Assembly: GCA_027488855.1 (NCBI GenBank)
Contig: JAIYAV010000289.1
Coordinates: 1 to 64,000 of the forward strand
Reading direction: 5' to 3'
Source: Saprospiraceae bacterium
GTDB taxonomy: Bacteria > Bacteroidota > Bacteroidia > Chitinophagales > Saprospiraceae
DNA: 64,000 bases
Part shown: positions 8,692-18,587 of the stretch, piece by piece
Layout of the letters: every line of letters starts with the position of its first letter
Position numbering within the stretch: the stretch's first letter is position 1
The notes under the pieces: model-generated
What the model saw: only the letters and a program-made list of their open reading frames with translations
Database searches by the model: none
Told to the model about the DNA's origin: nothing
Translations under genes and position numbers: made by a program

Positions 8692-10629
8692 TTATTGTCC
8701 ACCCAAACCCTTCATTTTTTCCACCACCTCCGGCATACCCGGCTTCAATTTTAGCGCAGCCTGATAATCGGATATTGCTCCAGCACCATCGCCTTGCATT
8801 TGTTTGGCTTGCCCGCGGTTGAAAAAATGATAGGGATCCTGCGCATCGAGTGAAATCGCTTTGCTGTAATCGTCTTGAGCAGCAGCGTAATTGCCCGTAA
8901 GCAAATAAGCATAGCCTCTCGCCCCATAATTGGCCGCTTTTTCTAGCAGCGAATTTTTGATCACAAAATTCAGGTCGGTGATCGCCGCCTGTGGGTTTTT
9001 GCCCAAAAGCGCAATCGAACGATTGTAACGTACGCTGACGTTGTTCGAGTCGAGTTTCAGGGCTTCGTTGAACATGCTTACCGCTTTGTCTACCTGCCCT
9101 TGGGTGCCATAGGCATTGCCCAAGCCCTCGTAAATCGATACATTTTGGAAATTATTGCGCAACGCGGCTTCAAAGTCGGCAATGGCCAGATCAATGCGGC
9201 CAGTTTTGCCGTAGTAGTGTCCCCGGATTTTGCGGGGCTCACCCGCGTTGGGATACAGCTTGATCACATTGGTCCAGAGGGTATCGTGGTCTTGCCAAAT
9301 ATCGACCTGCTCACGGGTGCGGAGTATAAAAAAAAGATTGAGCCCAGCAATGACCCCCCATACCACGTATTTGCTGGACGGAATTTTGTGGATCAAGGCA
9401 TCCAAGCCATAACCTAACATGAAAAACAAACCGACATAAGGAAGATAAGTATAGCGATCGGCCATGATCACCGCTCCCACCGAAATAACCTGCAAAACCA
9501 GCGCGATGCTGAACAAATAGAAGCCAAAACCGAAGAGGTAAATTTTGTTTTTGCGGGCATTCCAAAGGCTCCAGGCACCTACGGCCAGGGTGAAAACAAA
9601 GCCCAAGAGATACACTCCACTTTCGTTGCCTTGTTTGACCACATCCAGATTGGGGTAGGGATAAAACGCAGATAGATTGAAAGGCAAAAACAACTTGACG
9701 ATGTACATCATGAAGCCATAACCCGCAAACTTGAGCCGTTGGAAAAAACTAAAGACTTCAAAATCAGCCAGTGCATCGTTTTTTTCAACCATGCCAAATG
9801 CCCCGTAAAAACTACCCCCATCCTGTACATCCAGGGCAATAAGGCCGAACAATACCGCCAAAGCAATGAAAGGAATTTTTTCCAAAATGCTGCCCAAACT
9901 CAACAGTTTACGCCCCTGCCAATAGTCGAGCAAAAAGAGGATCGGCACCAGCGAAACCGCCATCGCCTTCGACAAACAAGACAGCAAAAAAGCAATCAAT
10001 GCCAGGCCCCACCAGAGGCCAATTTTTCCGTTGCCCAAATGTTTCAAATAGGCCAATGCCGCCAGCAAAAAGAAAAACACGTACAACACATCCTTGCGCT
10101 CCGATACCCAGGCTACCGACTCCACGTGCATGGGATGCAGGCCAAAACCCAAGGCTGTCACCAACGCAATCAGCACATTCCGCTTGCTCAATGCAAAAGC
10201 AAAGAAAAAGACCAAAGCCGTATTGATCACGTGAAAAACGACATTGAAACTGATGTACGAACGGGCACTTTCAATGCCAGAATTGGCGGCGTTCCACCAC
10301 AGGGTCGCCATGGTCAGCGGGTGGTAGTTCAGGGACACCACCGAACGCATCAAGGCATTCAGGTTTTCTGAATTGGCTGGATTGAGGTAAGGATTTTCGG
10401 TGACGTAGGTGGGATCGTCCCAGTCGACAAACTGGTTGTCCAAAGCGCGGGAATAGGCAATAAAAACCAAAACTGCCAGCAGGGCTATCCAAAGCCAGGT
10501 CGGCGACTTGGTGCCCTTTTCGATGTTTGAGGTAGAGGCGCGATTAATTGCGTCTTTACCTCCCACCGTTGGTTTGGCCTTGGGTGGATTGGGGTGATTG
10601 GGGACGGGCTTTTTTTTAGGTTTGGACAT
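8692..10629 (-). CDS. TMTC-like multi-pass membrane protein with C-terminal TPR repeats
   Basis: VESVAWVSERKDVLYVFFFLLA motif; C-terminal TPR units (VSIYEGLGNAYGTQGQVDKAVSMFNEALKLD). Confidence 0.85.
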   Translation of the reverse strand: MSKPKKKPVPNHPNPPKAKPTVGGKDAINRASTSNIEKGTKSPTWLWIALLAVLVFIAYSRALDNQFVDWDDPTYVTENPYLNPANSENLNALMRSVVSLNYHPLTMATLWWNAANSGIESARSYISFNVVFHVINTALVFFFAFALSKRNVLIALVTALGFGLHPMHVESVAWVSERKDVLYVFFFLLAALAYLKHLGNGKIGLWWGLALIAFLLSCLSKAMAVSLVPILFLLDYWQGRKLLSLGSILEKIPFIALAVLFGLIALDVQDGGSFYGAFGMVEKNDALADFEVFSFFQRLKFAGYGFMMYIVKLFLPFNLSAFYPYPNLDVVKQGNESGVYLLGFVFTLAVGAWSLWNARKNKIYLFGFGFYLFSIALVLQVISVGAVIMADRYTYLPYVGLFFMLGYGLDALIHKIPSSKYVVWGVIAGLNLFFILRTREQVDIWQDHDTLWTNVIKLYPNAGEPRKIRGHYYGKTGRIDLAIADFEAALRNNFQNVSIYEGLGNAYGTQGQVDKAVSMFNEALKLDSNNVSVRYNRSIALLGKNPQAAITDLNFVIKNSLLEKAANYGARGYAYLLTGNYAAAQDDYSKAISLDAQDPYHFFNRGQAKQMQGDGAGAISDYQAALKLKPGMPEVVEKMKGLGGQ

Positions 10630-10658
10630 GGCAGCTGTTTTGCGCGGTGAAATTACAA

Positions 10659-10788
10659 AGTAAGTGAAAAGTGAAAAATGAAAAATGAAAAATGAAAAAC
10701 TGGTACACCATCAGGATTCCACCTTTTGGTGTTTTTTTCATTTTTCATTTTTCATTTTTCACTTTTCACTTTTCACTTTTCACTTATT
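10659..10788. repeat. heptad-periodic inverted repeat (TGAAAAA)n / (TTTTTCA)n
   Basis: Direct reading of the intergenic region. Confidence 0.9.
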
Positions 10789-11146
10789 TCGTCCACGCCA
10801 AATACCCACCATCCAGATTGTAAATTTTCTTGAAGCCCATTTCTTTCAAAATGTTGGCTGCATTGGCGCTCCGCATGCCTGAGCGACAATACACAGCTAC
10901 TGGTTTTTTTGGATCCAGTTTGGCTGCCATGTTTTTGAACTCAGCATTTTTAACGTCGATGTTTTGGGCTCCTTCAATTTTGCCTTCTCCAAATTCGGAG
11001 GGGGTACGCACATCCACCAATTGTACTTTTTTGGATTGGATGGTTTTTTTGAAGGTAGCCACGTCTTGGGTGATGATGCCGTTGGATTGAGCTTGTAAAC
11101 AAGAAGTTAAACTGATGAGAAGAAACAGCGAAAGTATTGCTTTCAT
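10784..11146 (-). CDS. rhodanese-like domain protein, exported
   Basis: VQLVDVRTPSEFGEGKIEGAQNIDV and active-site loop VYCRSGMRSANAA; signal peptide. Confidence 0.93.
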   Translation of the reverse strand: MKAILSLFLLISLTSCLQAQSNGIITQDVATFKKTIQSKKVQLVDVRTPSEFGEGKIEGAQNIDVKNAEFKNMAAKLDPKKPVAVYCRSGMRSANAANILKEMGFKKIYNLDGGYLAWTK

Positions 11147-11164
11147 GGTGTATTGTTTTTGATG

Positions 11165-11923
11165 TTACAAAAATTCCGGACGGTATTCAAAATGCATGGA
11201 ATCATAATGGTACCACTTGCCCCCCCAGATGAAACCGTGTTTTTCAAATACATCAACAACCTGCTTGGGGATACTGTTTTTGTAGCCCAATTTGGCGTCT
11301 TCGTTGGTGCATTTGCAATCCCATTGCCAGTAGTGGGAGTATTTCACGTTGATGTCGATGGTCATACCAAAACTGTGCATGCTCAGGCGATTGGTACCTT
11401 TGATGACCCGCCAGAGGAAGCTGCCGCCGGGGTTTTCGAGGTATTGCTTCAGCCCGGGTAGTTGATCGAGTTCGGCAGAAATAGCCTCTAGTTTTTTGTC
11501 TACACCATTCACTTTGGTTACCATGATTTTGGTCCCGATGGTTTTGGGTAGCCACACGATTTCTCGCAAGTTAGCACGTACTTCCTCCTGGGTATTGCCG
11601 TACATTTTCATGTAAAAGGGCATAAAACGAATGCGACCGGGGTCGTGATTGACGGGCAGACCATCCTTGCCCGGGAATTTGGAAGGATAATCGTAACGAA
11701 ACTGGTCTTCCAAGTCGGGATGATCGAGCAACTCCTGGAAGCTTTTGTTTTTCTTGCCATCGACATAGCTGAATACGGTGCCGTCTTTCAGCGTGATGCT
11801 GTTGGCGTCGGCTTTGACGATGAAGTCGGGGTAGGCTTTTTGGAGGCGTTGGATGCCTGCGGGGAGCTCGGGTGGGGTGGGTAAGGTCCAGAAAAAGGAG
11901 ATGAGGAGAAAAAGGATTGGCAT
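11165..11923 (-). CDS. M15-family peptidase (D-Ala-D-Ala carboxypeptidase / L-Ala-D-Glu endopeptidase-like)
   Basis: SMHSFGMTIDINV and WYHYDSMHFEYRP zinc motifs; ATG with signal peptide at 11923. Confidence 0.87.
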   Translation of the reverse strand: MPILFLLISFFWTLPTPPELPAGIQRLQKAYPDFIVKADANSITLKDGTVFSYVDGKKNKSFQELLDHPDLEDQFRYDYPSKFPGKDGLPVNHDPGRIRFMPFYMKMYGNTQEEVRANLREIVWLPKTIGTKIMVTKVNGVDKKLEAISAELDQLPGLKQYLENPGGSFLWRVIKGTNRLSMHSFGMTIDINVKYSHYWQWDCKCTNEDAKLGYKNSIPKQVVDVFEKHGFIWGGKWYHYDSMHFEYRPEFL

Positions 11924-12073
11924 GGGTGAATTTTTGGGTAAAAATAGGGGAAAGAGGAATGACTTCGTGTGATTTTGAACACTTTTGATCACAAATAGAG
12001 CCAAAGAGCTCGGTTTTTTCAATTTATTAGCCATATTTACATTGCTGAAATATGAAATAACAACGCAGAAATT

Positions 12074-12910
12074 ATGTCCTTTATAAAAACAACAAGTGGC
12101 GGTAAGCCTCAAGTATTAAAAAACATTGCTTTTTGCACTTTATTGAATGGTGTTCTTCCTGAAGATGATACAGCCATAAGTGAGCTTTTCAATGCATTTG
12201 ACGAACAAATTCGAGCACAAGAAAAAAGTATTTCCAGAGAGGCTTTAAGTAACGTTCATGGTGACTGGTACGAATGGTTATTGGCGATCAGTGCTTGGAA
12301 TTATTCAGCTGGTGATCCGGATGCAAATTTAGCCCTTCTTCTACCAAATGTTACTCAGTTCGATGTATCAACGCTTTATGTAAATCGTTTGAACGAATTG
12401 ATAGATGACCTAAAGAAAAAGGTTAGAGATGTATCAGGTGTTCAGTTGATTACCTCAAATCCTGACTTTGTAATCATTAACCGAGAATTAGTAAATGAGG
12501 TAATTGGAAAAATCGAACCCATTTCTGAAATATCGACAGAGGTGTTGAGCCGATTGGAACATGTTTATTCTCAATTTATCCACAAATGTGATTATGCTCA
12601 AATAGAGGGTTACGTTTCTGTAAAAACCTCCTTGAGACCAGATCGGAGATTACAAATCCCTCATGAAGGGAGCTTAATGAAGGCATTGTATGCTCATTTA
12701 CAAACCAGAGAATGGATCACAAATCCCAAAGGATTGAAATATTATGCTATTGCCAGTAAAATTACGGAACCTGATCGTTCTGCATTAAAGACGGTAGCTA
12801 CACATTCATTGACCACTGTTTTTACTCTGTCACAAGCAGCAGTAGATGACGTATTTGAGGTAAACTCAATTAAGCAAGCTGAGCATGCTTTTTCTTGGAT
12901 TCTAGCTTAG
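12074..12910 (+). CDS. Type IIF-like restriction endonuclease, Cfr10I/Bse634I family (predicted RCCGGY specificity)
   Basis: GDWYEWLLAISAWN, SNPDFVIIN, and SVK-N13-E (SVKTSLRPDRRLQIPHE) matching the Cfr10I catalytic arrangement. Confidence 0.88.
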   Translation: MSFIKTTSGGKPQVLKNIAFCTLLNGVLPEDDTAISELFNAFDEQIRAQEKSISREALSNVHGDWYEWLLAISAWNYSAGDPDANLALLLPNVTQFDVSTLYVNRLNELIDDLKKKVRDVSGVQLITSNPDFVIINRELVNEVIGKIEPISEISTEVLSRLEHVYSQFIHKCDYAQIEGYVSVKTSLRPDRRLQIPHEGSLMKALYAHLQTREWITNPKGLKYYAIASKITEPDRSALKTVATHSLTTVFTLSQAAVDDVFEVNSIKQAEHAFSWILA

Positions 12911-14120
12911 CCGCAATTTGCTTACGAATAGCTAGGCCCAGAGCGCGAGCCAAACCCGGAGGCACTGCATTTCCTATTTGTTTTCCCCCGCTAACTAAGG
13001 TCACTTTGTCACGGCCAGAAGTTTTATATTCCCAATCCAGAGGAAAATCTTGTAGCACGGCCATTTCAATGGTATCAAGTCCTCTATTTTCAAAAGGATG
13101 AATGTACATTCCTTTAGCGGGATTGTATGCTGCAGTCCTAATGGTTACCGATGGCAAATCGGCGATCAGTCGACCAAAAGTATCATTCCCTTGGTGCTTC
13201 CCTGTTTTCCAGCAATTAGGCCTTAGCTCCATGGGTAATACTTTAAAGTTTTTCCCCTGATTAATATAGGTCATTCTGTGTTTAACAACATCAGAAATGT
13301 TCATCACTGCATAGTCGCTACGCTGTTCGTACCCTAAAGGAAGTTTGGCGAATGCTTCTTTTACACTCACCCAATTTTTGGGAAGGGTAGACGGTATTTG
13401 ATCTAATTCTTTAACGAAATTCTTCCATGCCACTTGATCTTTCATGTGTGTAGGAAGTGGGAAGGCAGGAGCTTTAACATCCTTAATGCCAATTAAAATA
13501 AACCTTTCCCTGCGTTGTGGGACTCCATAATTAGCGGCATTAACCAAAGAATAAGCAAGACCGTAGCCTGAACCTTCAAATTGTTCAAACATGTATTGTA
13601 AGACATTGGAATGCTTCGACTGAATGATTCCAGCTACATTTTCAAAGATAAAAGCCTCCGGTTGGATGCCTTTGACCATGCGGACGAACTCTAAGAACAA
13701 ATCTCCGTTTTTTTCGTCTTGCTCACCTTGTTTTTTTCCAATATTACTGAATGGCTGGCAAGGTGCGCCACCTACTACTAGTGCCACTTTACCTTTTTTC
13801 AATCCTGCAAAATCCAATAACTCTTCAACTTCAATTTGGCGGATATCTCCTGGCTCACGGGTGGTAATAGCCCCATCGACCATTTTTGTAGATTTATCAA
13901 ATAGCAACCACTCTGGCCGGTTGTGCCTCAAGGTCATTCTACAATTTAGATCATTTTCCACGCATACCGCAGTTCTAAAACCAGCTTGTTCAAGTCCAAT
14001 GTCCAAACCACCTGCACCAGAAAAAAGACTGACAACGGTATAATCCATTCCATTCAGATTGGCATCATTATCTGAAATTTGAATGTAATTCAAGCCTGTT
14101 TTAAGATTGAGAAACTTCAT
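12870..14120 (-). CDS. C5-cytosine DNA methyltransferase (partner of the Cfr10I-like endonuclease)
   Basis: VVSLFSGAGGLDIGLEQAGF, GGAPCQPFS, FENVAGI, QRRERFILIGI; ORF extends to 14165, likely start 14120 or 14048. Confidence 0.95.
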   Translation of the reverse strand: MKFLNLKTGLNYIQISDNDANLNGMDYTVVSLFSGAGGLDIGLEQAGFRTAVCVENDLNCRMTLRHNRPEWLLFDKSTKMVDGAITTREPGDIRQIEVEELLDFAGLKKGKVALVVGGAPCQPFSNIGKKQGEQDEKNGDLFLEFVRMVKGIQPEAFIFENVAGIIQSKHSNVLQYMFEQFEGSGYGLAYSLVNAANYGVPQRRERFILIGIKDVKAPAFPLPTHMKDQVAWKNFVKELDQIPSTLPKNWVSVKEAFAKLPLGYEQRSDYAVMNISDVVKHRMTYINQGKNFKVLPMELRPNCWKTGKHQGNDTFGRLIADLPSVTIRTAAYNPAKGMYIHPFENRGLDTIEMAVLQDFPLDWEYKTSGRDKVTLVSGGKQIGNAVPPGLARALGLAIRKQIAAKLESKKKHAQLA

Positions 14121-14415
14121 CTTTTTGATCTTTTTTTGTCTTGTAAAGAAATCGTGGTTCCTCAACTAAATCGGCAGATACCTCAGGGCAAAAGGATTTA
14201 CATCCAATTGCGATTAGGCACTGGATTAAAAAAACAGCACTAAAACTACCTCTGGAAATTTTGCTGTCAATACTTGCTTTGGTCTCATCAACACCAATAT
14301 CCTGCAATAGCACAACAAGATGTTCGTGCGTAATGCCGCGCCTAACCAATTCGGATTTTAATAGACGCTTTACTTTATCGTTCCAATCTGGCATTTCCAT
14401 ATTGCGAAAGTACAA
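14101..14415 (-). CDS. DUF6471-like small protein, possible RM regulator
   Basis: WNDKVKRLLKSELVRRGITHEHLVVLLQDIGVDETKASIDSKISRGSFSAVFLIQCLIAIG; 3' end overlaps the MTase start. Confidence 0.75.
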   Translation of the reverse strand: MYFRNMEMPDWNDKVKRLLKSELVRRGITHEHLVVLLQDIGVDETKASIDSKISRGSFSAVFLIQCLIAIGCKSFCPEVSADLVEEPRFLYKTKKDQKDEVSQS

Positions 14416-14457
14416 AAAACCGGCATTTATGCAAATTTATCATCAAAAATAAAATAT

Positions 14458-15183
14458 TCACACTGCATCAAATACCTTATCTTGCCCCCACCGTTCCGAC
14501 AATAGCTTAAAAAACGCAGGCCGATAACTCTGCCCAATCGGAATTTCGTGTTTGCCGATGCTCACCTGATGCCGCTCAACTACATTCAAATGCCGCAGCG
14601 AAATGATGTACGACTTATGGATTTTGCAGAAAAAATCGGGCAGAATTTCTTGCACATCCTGCATGTTTTGCCGACTGAGGATTTTGCGATCCTGGGTGTG
14701 AAAAACCACATAGTTTTCACTTTTTTCCAAAAACAAAACCTCTTCCCAGTTGAGGCGGTAGAGTTTGGGGCCACTTTTGATGAAAATTTCCTGGGCGGAA
14801 GGGTTGTTTTCGATGCTGGCATTGGCACTGACCGGAGCTTCCTTACAACGGCTGCAAGCCTGCAAAAAACGTTCAAAAGTGATCGGTTTGACCAGATAAT
14901 CCAGGGCTTCCAGCTCGTAACTGGCCACGGCGTATTCGGAGTAGGCCGTTGTAAAAATGACCTTGGGCTTGTCGGGCAAGGCGCGGTAAAACTCCACCCC
15001 AGAGATCTGAGGCATGTGAATGTCCAGCAGCAGCAAATCAACGGGATGATTTTGCAAAAAAGCCAGTGCTTCCAGTGGATTGCGGTAAGTACCAACACAT
15101 TTCAGCCAGGGCAAACGGTTGACGTAGTTGCTCAGCAGCTCAATGGCCTTGGGTTCATCGTCGATGATCAGTACTTCTTTCAT
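14458..15183 (-). CDS. LytTR-family response regulator
   Basis: REC domain (LIIDDEPKAIELL...LLLLDIHMPQISG) plus LytTR domain. Confidence 0.95.
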   Translation of the reverse strand: MKEVLIIDDEPKAIELLSNYVNRLPWLKCVGTYRNPLEALAFLQNHPVDLLLLDIHMPQISGVEFYRALPDKPKVIFTTAYSEYAVASYELEALDYLVKPITFERFLQACSRCKEAPVSANASIENNPSAQEIFIKSGPKLYRLNWEEVLFLEKSENYVVFHTQDRKILSRQNMQDVQEILPDFFCKIHKSYIISLRHLNVVERHQVSIGKHEIPIGQSYRPAFFKLLSERWGQDKVFDAV

Positions 15184-16208
15184 TCGTCCAGGCTAAGGCT
15201 AAGGTGGATGGAGAAATAATCTGCTTCGTCCACAATTCGCAGGGTGTGACGATCCGGGTACAGAAGGGCCAGGCGTTTGCGGACGTTTTCCAATCCAATG
15301 CCCTCTTGGTTCATGGAAGTAGACACCTGTTTGGTGTTTTTGGTGTTGAAATACAACATCCGACCTTCCACCGTCACGTCAATTTTGACCATCGACTGCT
15401 TGGTTACATCGATGCCGTGTTTGAGGGCATTTTCCACAAAGGGTATCAAAATAGCTGGGGCAATCATTTTGCCGTCCATCTCGCCTTGGGTATTGAGGCT
15501 GATGATCACATCGTCTTCGTCACTCAGGCGAAGGTGTTGAATTTCAATGAACCCGCCAATCTGCTCAACCTCACGGCGCAAGGGCACTTTTTCAGCATTG
15601 GTTTCATAAGTCAGGTAGCGCATCAAGCCAGCCAGGGAAGCGATGCTTTGCCCCAATTCCTCCTGGTTTTTTTCCACCGCCAGGGCGTACAAACTATTGA
15701 GGATATTGAATAAAAAATGCGGATTGACCTGAGCTTTGAGGAAAGCCAATTCTGTCGCCTGTTTCTCTGCGGCCAGTTTGCGCGTGGTCATTTCCGTTTC
15801 ATACCAGATGCGGGAAAAGCGAATCACCGCCGCGAAGAGCATGACGGAGAGGAACACGAAGAGGTTTTGTAGGTTGGGCAGGTAGTAAAAAAAGTAAAAA
15901 TTGTACCCCAGATCCGCCATAAACTCTGAGAAAACCCAAAACAACATCCAAGAGCGATCCAACAGCCAATGTACCCCAACCAACAAACTAAACAAGCCCC
16001 CATAAGCCAGGTAATTGCGTTGCTTGACCAGGTAACGGGGAATCAAAAAGTAGTTGTTGAAATAAGTGGCGGCCATGAGCAAAGGCATCCGAAACAAACT
16101 GGCCCAGGCGATATTCGAGAACTCGCAATCCATGTTCATCCACAAAATGGTTGTCCACAACCAGATGATGGCCCAAAAAAGGATGTGTTTGGCGATTCTC
16201 TTAATCAT
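15180..16208 (-). CDS. LytS-like sensor histidine kinase (His_kinase PF06580 type)
   Basis: QVNPHFLFNILNSLYAL, PAILIPFVENALKHG; overlaps the response regulator by 4 nt. Confidence 0.95.
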   Translation of the reverse strand: MIKRIAKHILFWAIIWLWTTILWMNMDCEFSNIAWASLFRMPLLMAATYFNNYFLIPRYLVKQRNYLAYGGLFSLLVGVHWLLDRSWMLFWVFSEFMADLGYNFYFFYYLPNLQNLFVFLSVMLFAAVIRFSRIWYETEMTTRKLAAEKQATELAFLKAQVNPHFLFNILNSLYALAVEKNQEELGQSIASLAGLMRYLTYETNAEKVPLRREVEQIGGFIEIQHLRLSDEDDVIISLNTQGEMDGKMIAPAILIPFVENALKHGIDVTKQSMVKIDVTVEGRMLYFNTKNTKQVSTSMNQEGIGLENVRKRLALLYPDRHTLRIVDEADYFSIHLSLSLDE

Positions 16209-16458
16209 GATTCAAAGGTAAGGATTTGGGGCTATACACCGCAATATCTGCAATCAATGTAGGCTTTTTGAAGCCAAAAACGACAAAAATGTGATTCTTG
16301 CCTCAAATCGCTGGAAAAACCAAAATATGGCATTTCAGCCCCCGATCTGAGGGTTTGACCACAAAAAAAATAACGCAAAAAAAATGATTTTAGTTTTGTT
16401 TCAAGAAATCACCTGAATGCCATACCAGCAAGTTTTCATATTCATCCAAACTTCGTAG

Positions 16459-16487
16459 CGCTCCCACTGGGGCGCTTTTTTTTTGCC
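16459..16487 (+). terminator. intrinsic terminator-like hairpin AGCGCTCCCACTGGGGCGCT followed by a T tract
   Basis: GC-rich stem followed by about 9 T; no annotated + strand CDS upstream. Confidence 0.6.
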
Positions 16488-16493
16488 ATAAAA

Positions 16494-16689
16494 CATGAGT
16501 CCCAAATTTCTTAGAACACAACTAAAGCGACATTTTTATTATCACAGAGGAAAAAAATAGAGGACACAGAGGACACAAAGTGAAGCGTTGTCAACGTCTA
16601 ACTTTGTGTCCTCTGTGTCCTCTATTTTTTCCTTTGTGCTACAAAAATGTCGCTTTGGAATTATTCTGAAAATTCGAGATGACTCATGA
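16494..16689. repeat. large inverted repeat with CATGAGTC...GACTCATG outer ends and a GAGGACACA (9-bp) periodic interior
   Basis: Inner arms 16524 to about 16580 and about 16610 to 16656; outer ends ACATGAGTCCCAAATTT / AAATTCGAGATGACTCATG. Confidence 0.85.
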
Positions 16690-16711
16690 CTGCCCGCTTA
16701 AAGACTAGCTT

Positions 16712-18586
16712 TTATGAAGATCGGTATGCAATCGAGTGGTAGTTTTTGCTGTGTGGCCCCAGGAATACCCGGGCGTAAATCCGCATAATTGCCAAGCCAT
16801 CAATGATAAAACTCAGCGCCACAAAAGAGGCCAAAACCACCTGATTTTCGTGGATATGGCTAAAAATGAGATCCTCTCCGATAAAAGTAGGGGTGATTGG
16901 AAAGCCCGACAAGGCCAAACAACACACAAAAAACAGAAATGCCGCCACTGGATGTTCATAAACATGGCCATAAAAACGATCCATGTTAACAGTTTCCCGT
17001 TTTTTGAGCCAGTTCAGAATAATCCAACCTCCCACCCCTGCAAGCACCACGCCGCTGAGGTAAATATAGATTTCTAAAAAATCGAACTGCTCATTGTAAG
17101 AAGCAGCCAAAGCTATCCAGAAATGATTCATGATGACCAATACCCAACTTAGTCGGGCATGGAGGCGCTCAGAAAAAGCTTTTAACACCATAATCAATCC
17201 AAAAAAGCCGAAAGTTACTGGCAAATAAGCATGAGCAGTGGGTGAAATTAAACCTTCTGCGAAATGCAAAAAGTACAAGCCAATGAGGTAAGTAGGGATG
17301 AAAAACCAAAACAGGAGGGTGAGATTGAGAAAGTCCATTTTTTTACCCAATTGTTTCAATGGATTCCACAAATACTGGTACATGAATGCATCCAGATTCC
17401 ATTCCTTGATGCACAAAATGTACAGGGCGTATTCCGTTTTATTGGACAACAACTTGCCCTCCATCGACTTTTGCCGGGGGATAAATTTGTAAAACTGTTC
17501 TTTGATCAAATAACTCACGATGGAGGGTGAAACCAGCAGTTGGTAAGTGCGCAAAAACGCATTTCCGGCAAAGTGAACCAGCGCCAAAATGTGAAAACCT
17601 GCCGCCACTTCGATAAAAATCAGACCAATCTGGGCAATCGAAGCATAAGCCAACTGGCTTTTTACTGAAGATTGTACCCTGGCAACTCCAATGGCAATTA
17701 TGGTGGTGGACAAACCCAAAAGGGCAATCATGATGCGCACTGAAAGCTGATGCTCCCAAAAAGGGAAGGTGCGCAGCAACAGGAATACCCCCAAATGCAC
17801 CGACAAGGAGCCGTAAAAAATAGCACTGGAGGGCGTCGGCCCTTCCATGGCCCGTGGCAACCAAGAGGAAAAGGGCAACTGCGCCGATTTAGCCGCCGCA
17901 GAGATCAAAATCATCAGTGAAATGAATACCCCAATCCAGCTATGGGAGCTCAACTGATCACTAACCAGTTGAAAGTTGTCCAACTTTTCAAAGGTGATGC
18001 TTTCATGCCACAGGTGATGACTCATCCACATGGCCAGGATCAAGCCCACGTCGCCAATGCGGTAAATGGAAAAGATTTTCACCGCATTTTTCACTGGCAA
18101 ATAGCGGTCGCGGTAAAACGCAATCAATAAAAAAGAGGCAATCCCCAGTATTTCCCAACCTATAAACAAGGTTTCGAGATTGCCCGAGAAAATGGCAATG
18201 TTGTAACCTATATAGAAAAAAAGAATGGTGTTGAAATAGCGTTTGTAGCCTCTCTCGCGGTGCAGGTAATAACGGCTGTAAACGGTCACCAAAAAGGTTA
18301 AAAACGCCCCGGTAAGCAAATACACCGCAGTGATTTTATCGAACATCAGGGTGAAATCAAACTTGTAATGGTCGGTTTGTAGCAGGGTGATTTCTTTGGT
18401 TGTTTGCAACTTATGGTCTCCCAACAACCAAAAGATGGTGAATCCAAACGCAAACAACTCGTGTAAACCAATTGTGAGGAAGGCAATCCAGGACATGGTG
18501 TCTTCCTTCTTGTCTGGCACCAACAAACTGATGCCATAACCCAACAAGGGCAAGAGAATAAATATTGGCAATAATTGATCCATCAT
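16712..18586 (-). CDS. dabB: NuoL-like proton-conducting subunit DabB of the DAB inorganic carbon uptake system
   Basis: NuoL/MrpA-like family; directly adjacent to a DUF2309/DabA gene. Confidence 0.85.
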   Translation of the reverse strand: MMDQLLPIFILLPLLGYGISLLVPDKKEDTMSWIAFLTIGLHELFAFGFTIFWLLGDHKLQTTKEITLLQTDHYKFDFTLMFDKITAVYLLTGAFLTFLVTVYSRYYLHRERGYKRYFNTILFFYIGYNIAIFSGNLETLFIGWEILGIASFLLIAFYRDRYLPVKNAVKIFSIYRIGDVGLILAMWMSHHLWHESITFEKLDNFQLVSDQLSSHSWIGVFISLMILISAAAKSAQLPFSSWLPRAMEGPTPSSAIFYGSLSVHLGVFLLLRTFPFWEHQLSVRIMIALLGLSTTIIAIGVARVQSSVKSQLAYASIAQIGLIFIEVAAGFHILALVHFAGNAFLRTYQLLVSPSIVSYLIKEQFYKFIPRQKSMEGKLLSNKTEYALYILCIKEWNLDAFMYQYLWNPLKQLGKKMDFLNLTLLFWFFIPTYLIGLYFLHFAEGLISPTAHAYLPVTFGFFGLIMVLKAFSERLHARLSWVLVIMNHFWIALAASYNEQFDFLEIYIYLSGVVLAGVGGWIILNWLKKRETVNMDRFYGHVYEHPVAAFLFFVCCLALSGFPITPTFIGEDLIFSHIHENQVVLASFVALSFIIDGLAIMRIYARVFLGPHSKNYHSIAYRSS

Positions 18587-18587
18587 C

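Noticed and set aside
9739-10371. 210-aa + strand ORF
   Set aside because: Antisense to the TMTC/TPR protein; Gln/Arg-rich shadow translation.
10659-10788. CRISPR or ordinary microsatellite
   Set aside because: Arms are inverted with respect to each other and have a 7-bp period; better described as a heptad-periodic hairpin.
14548-15219. 223-aa + strand ORF
   Set aside because: Antisense to the LytTR response regulator; no domain.
16712-18586. Respiratory complex I NuoL
   Set aside because: No other nuo genes are adjacent and it is paired with DUF2309/DabA, so DabB is the better call.
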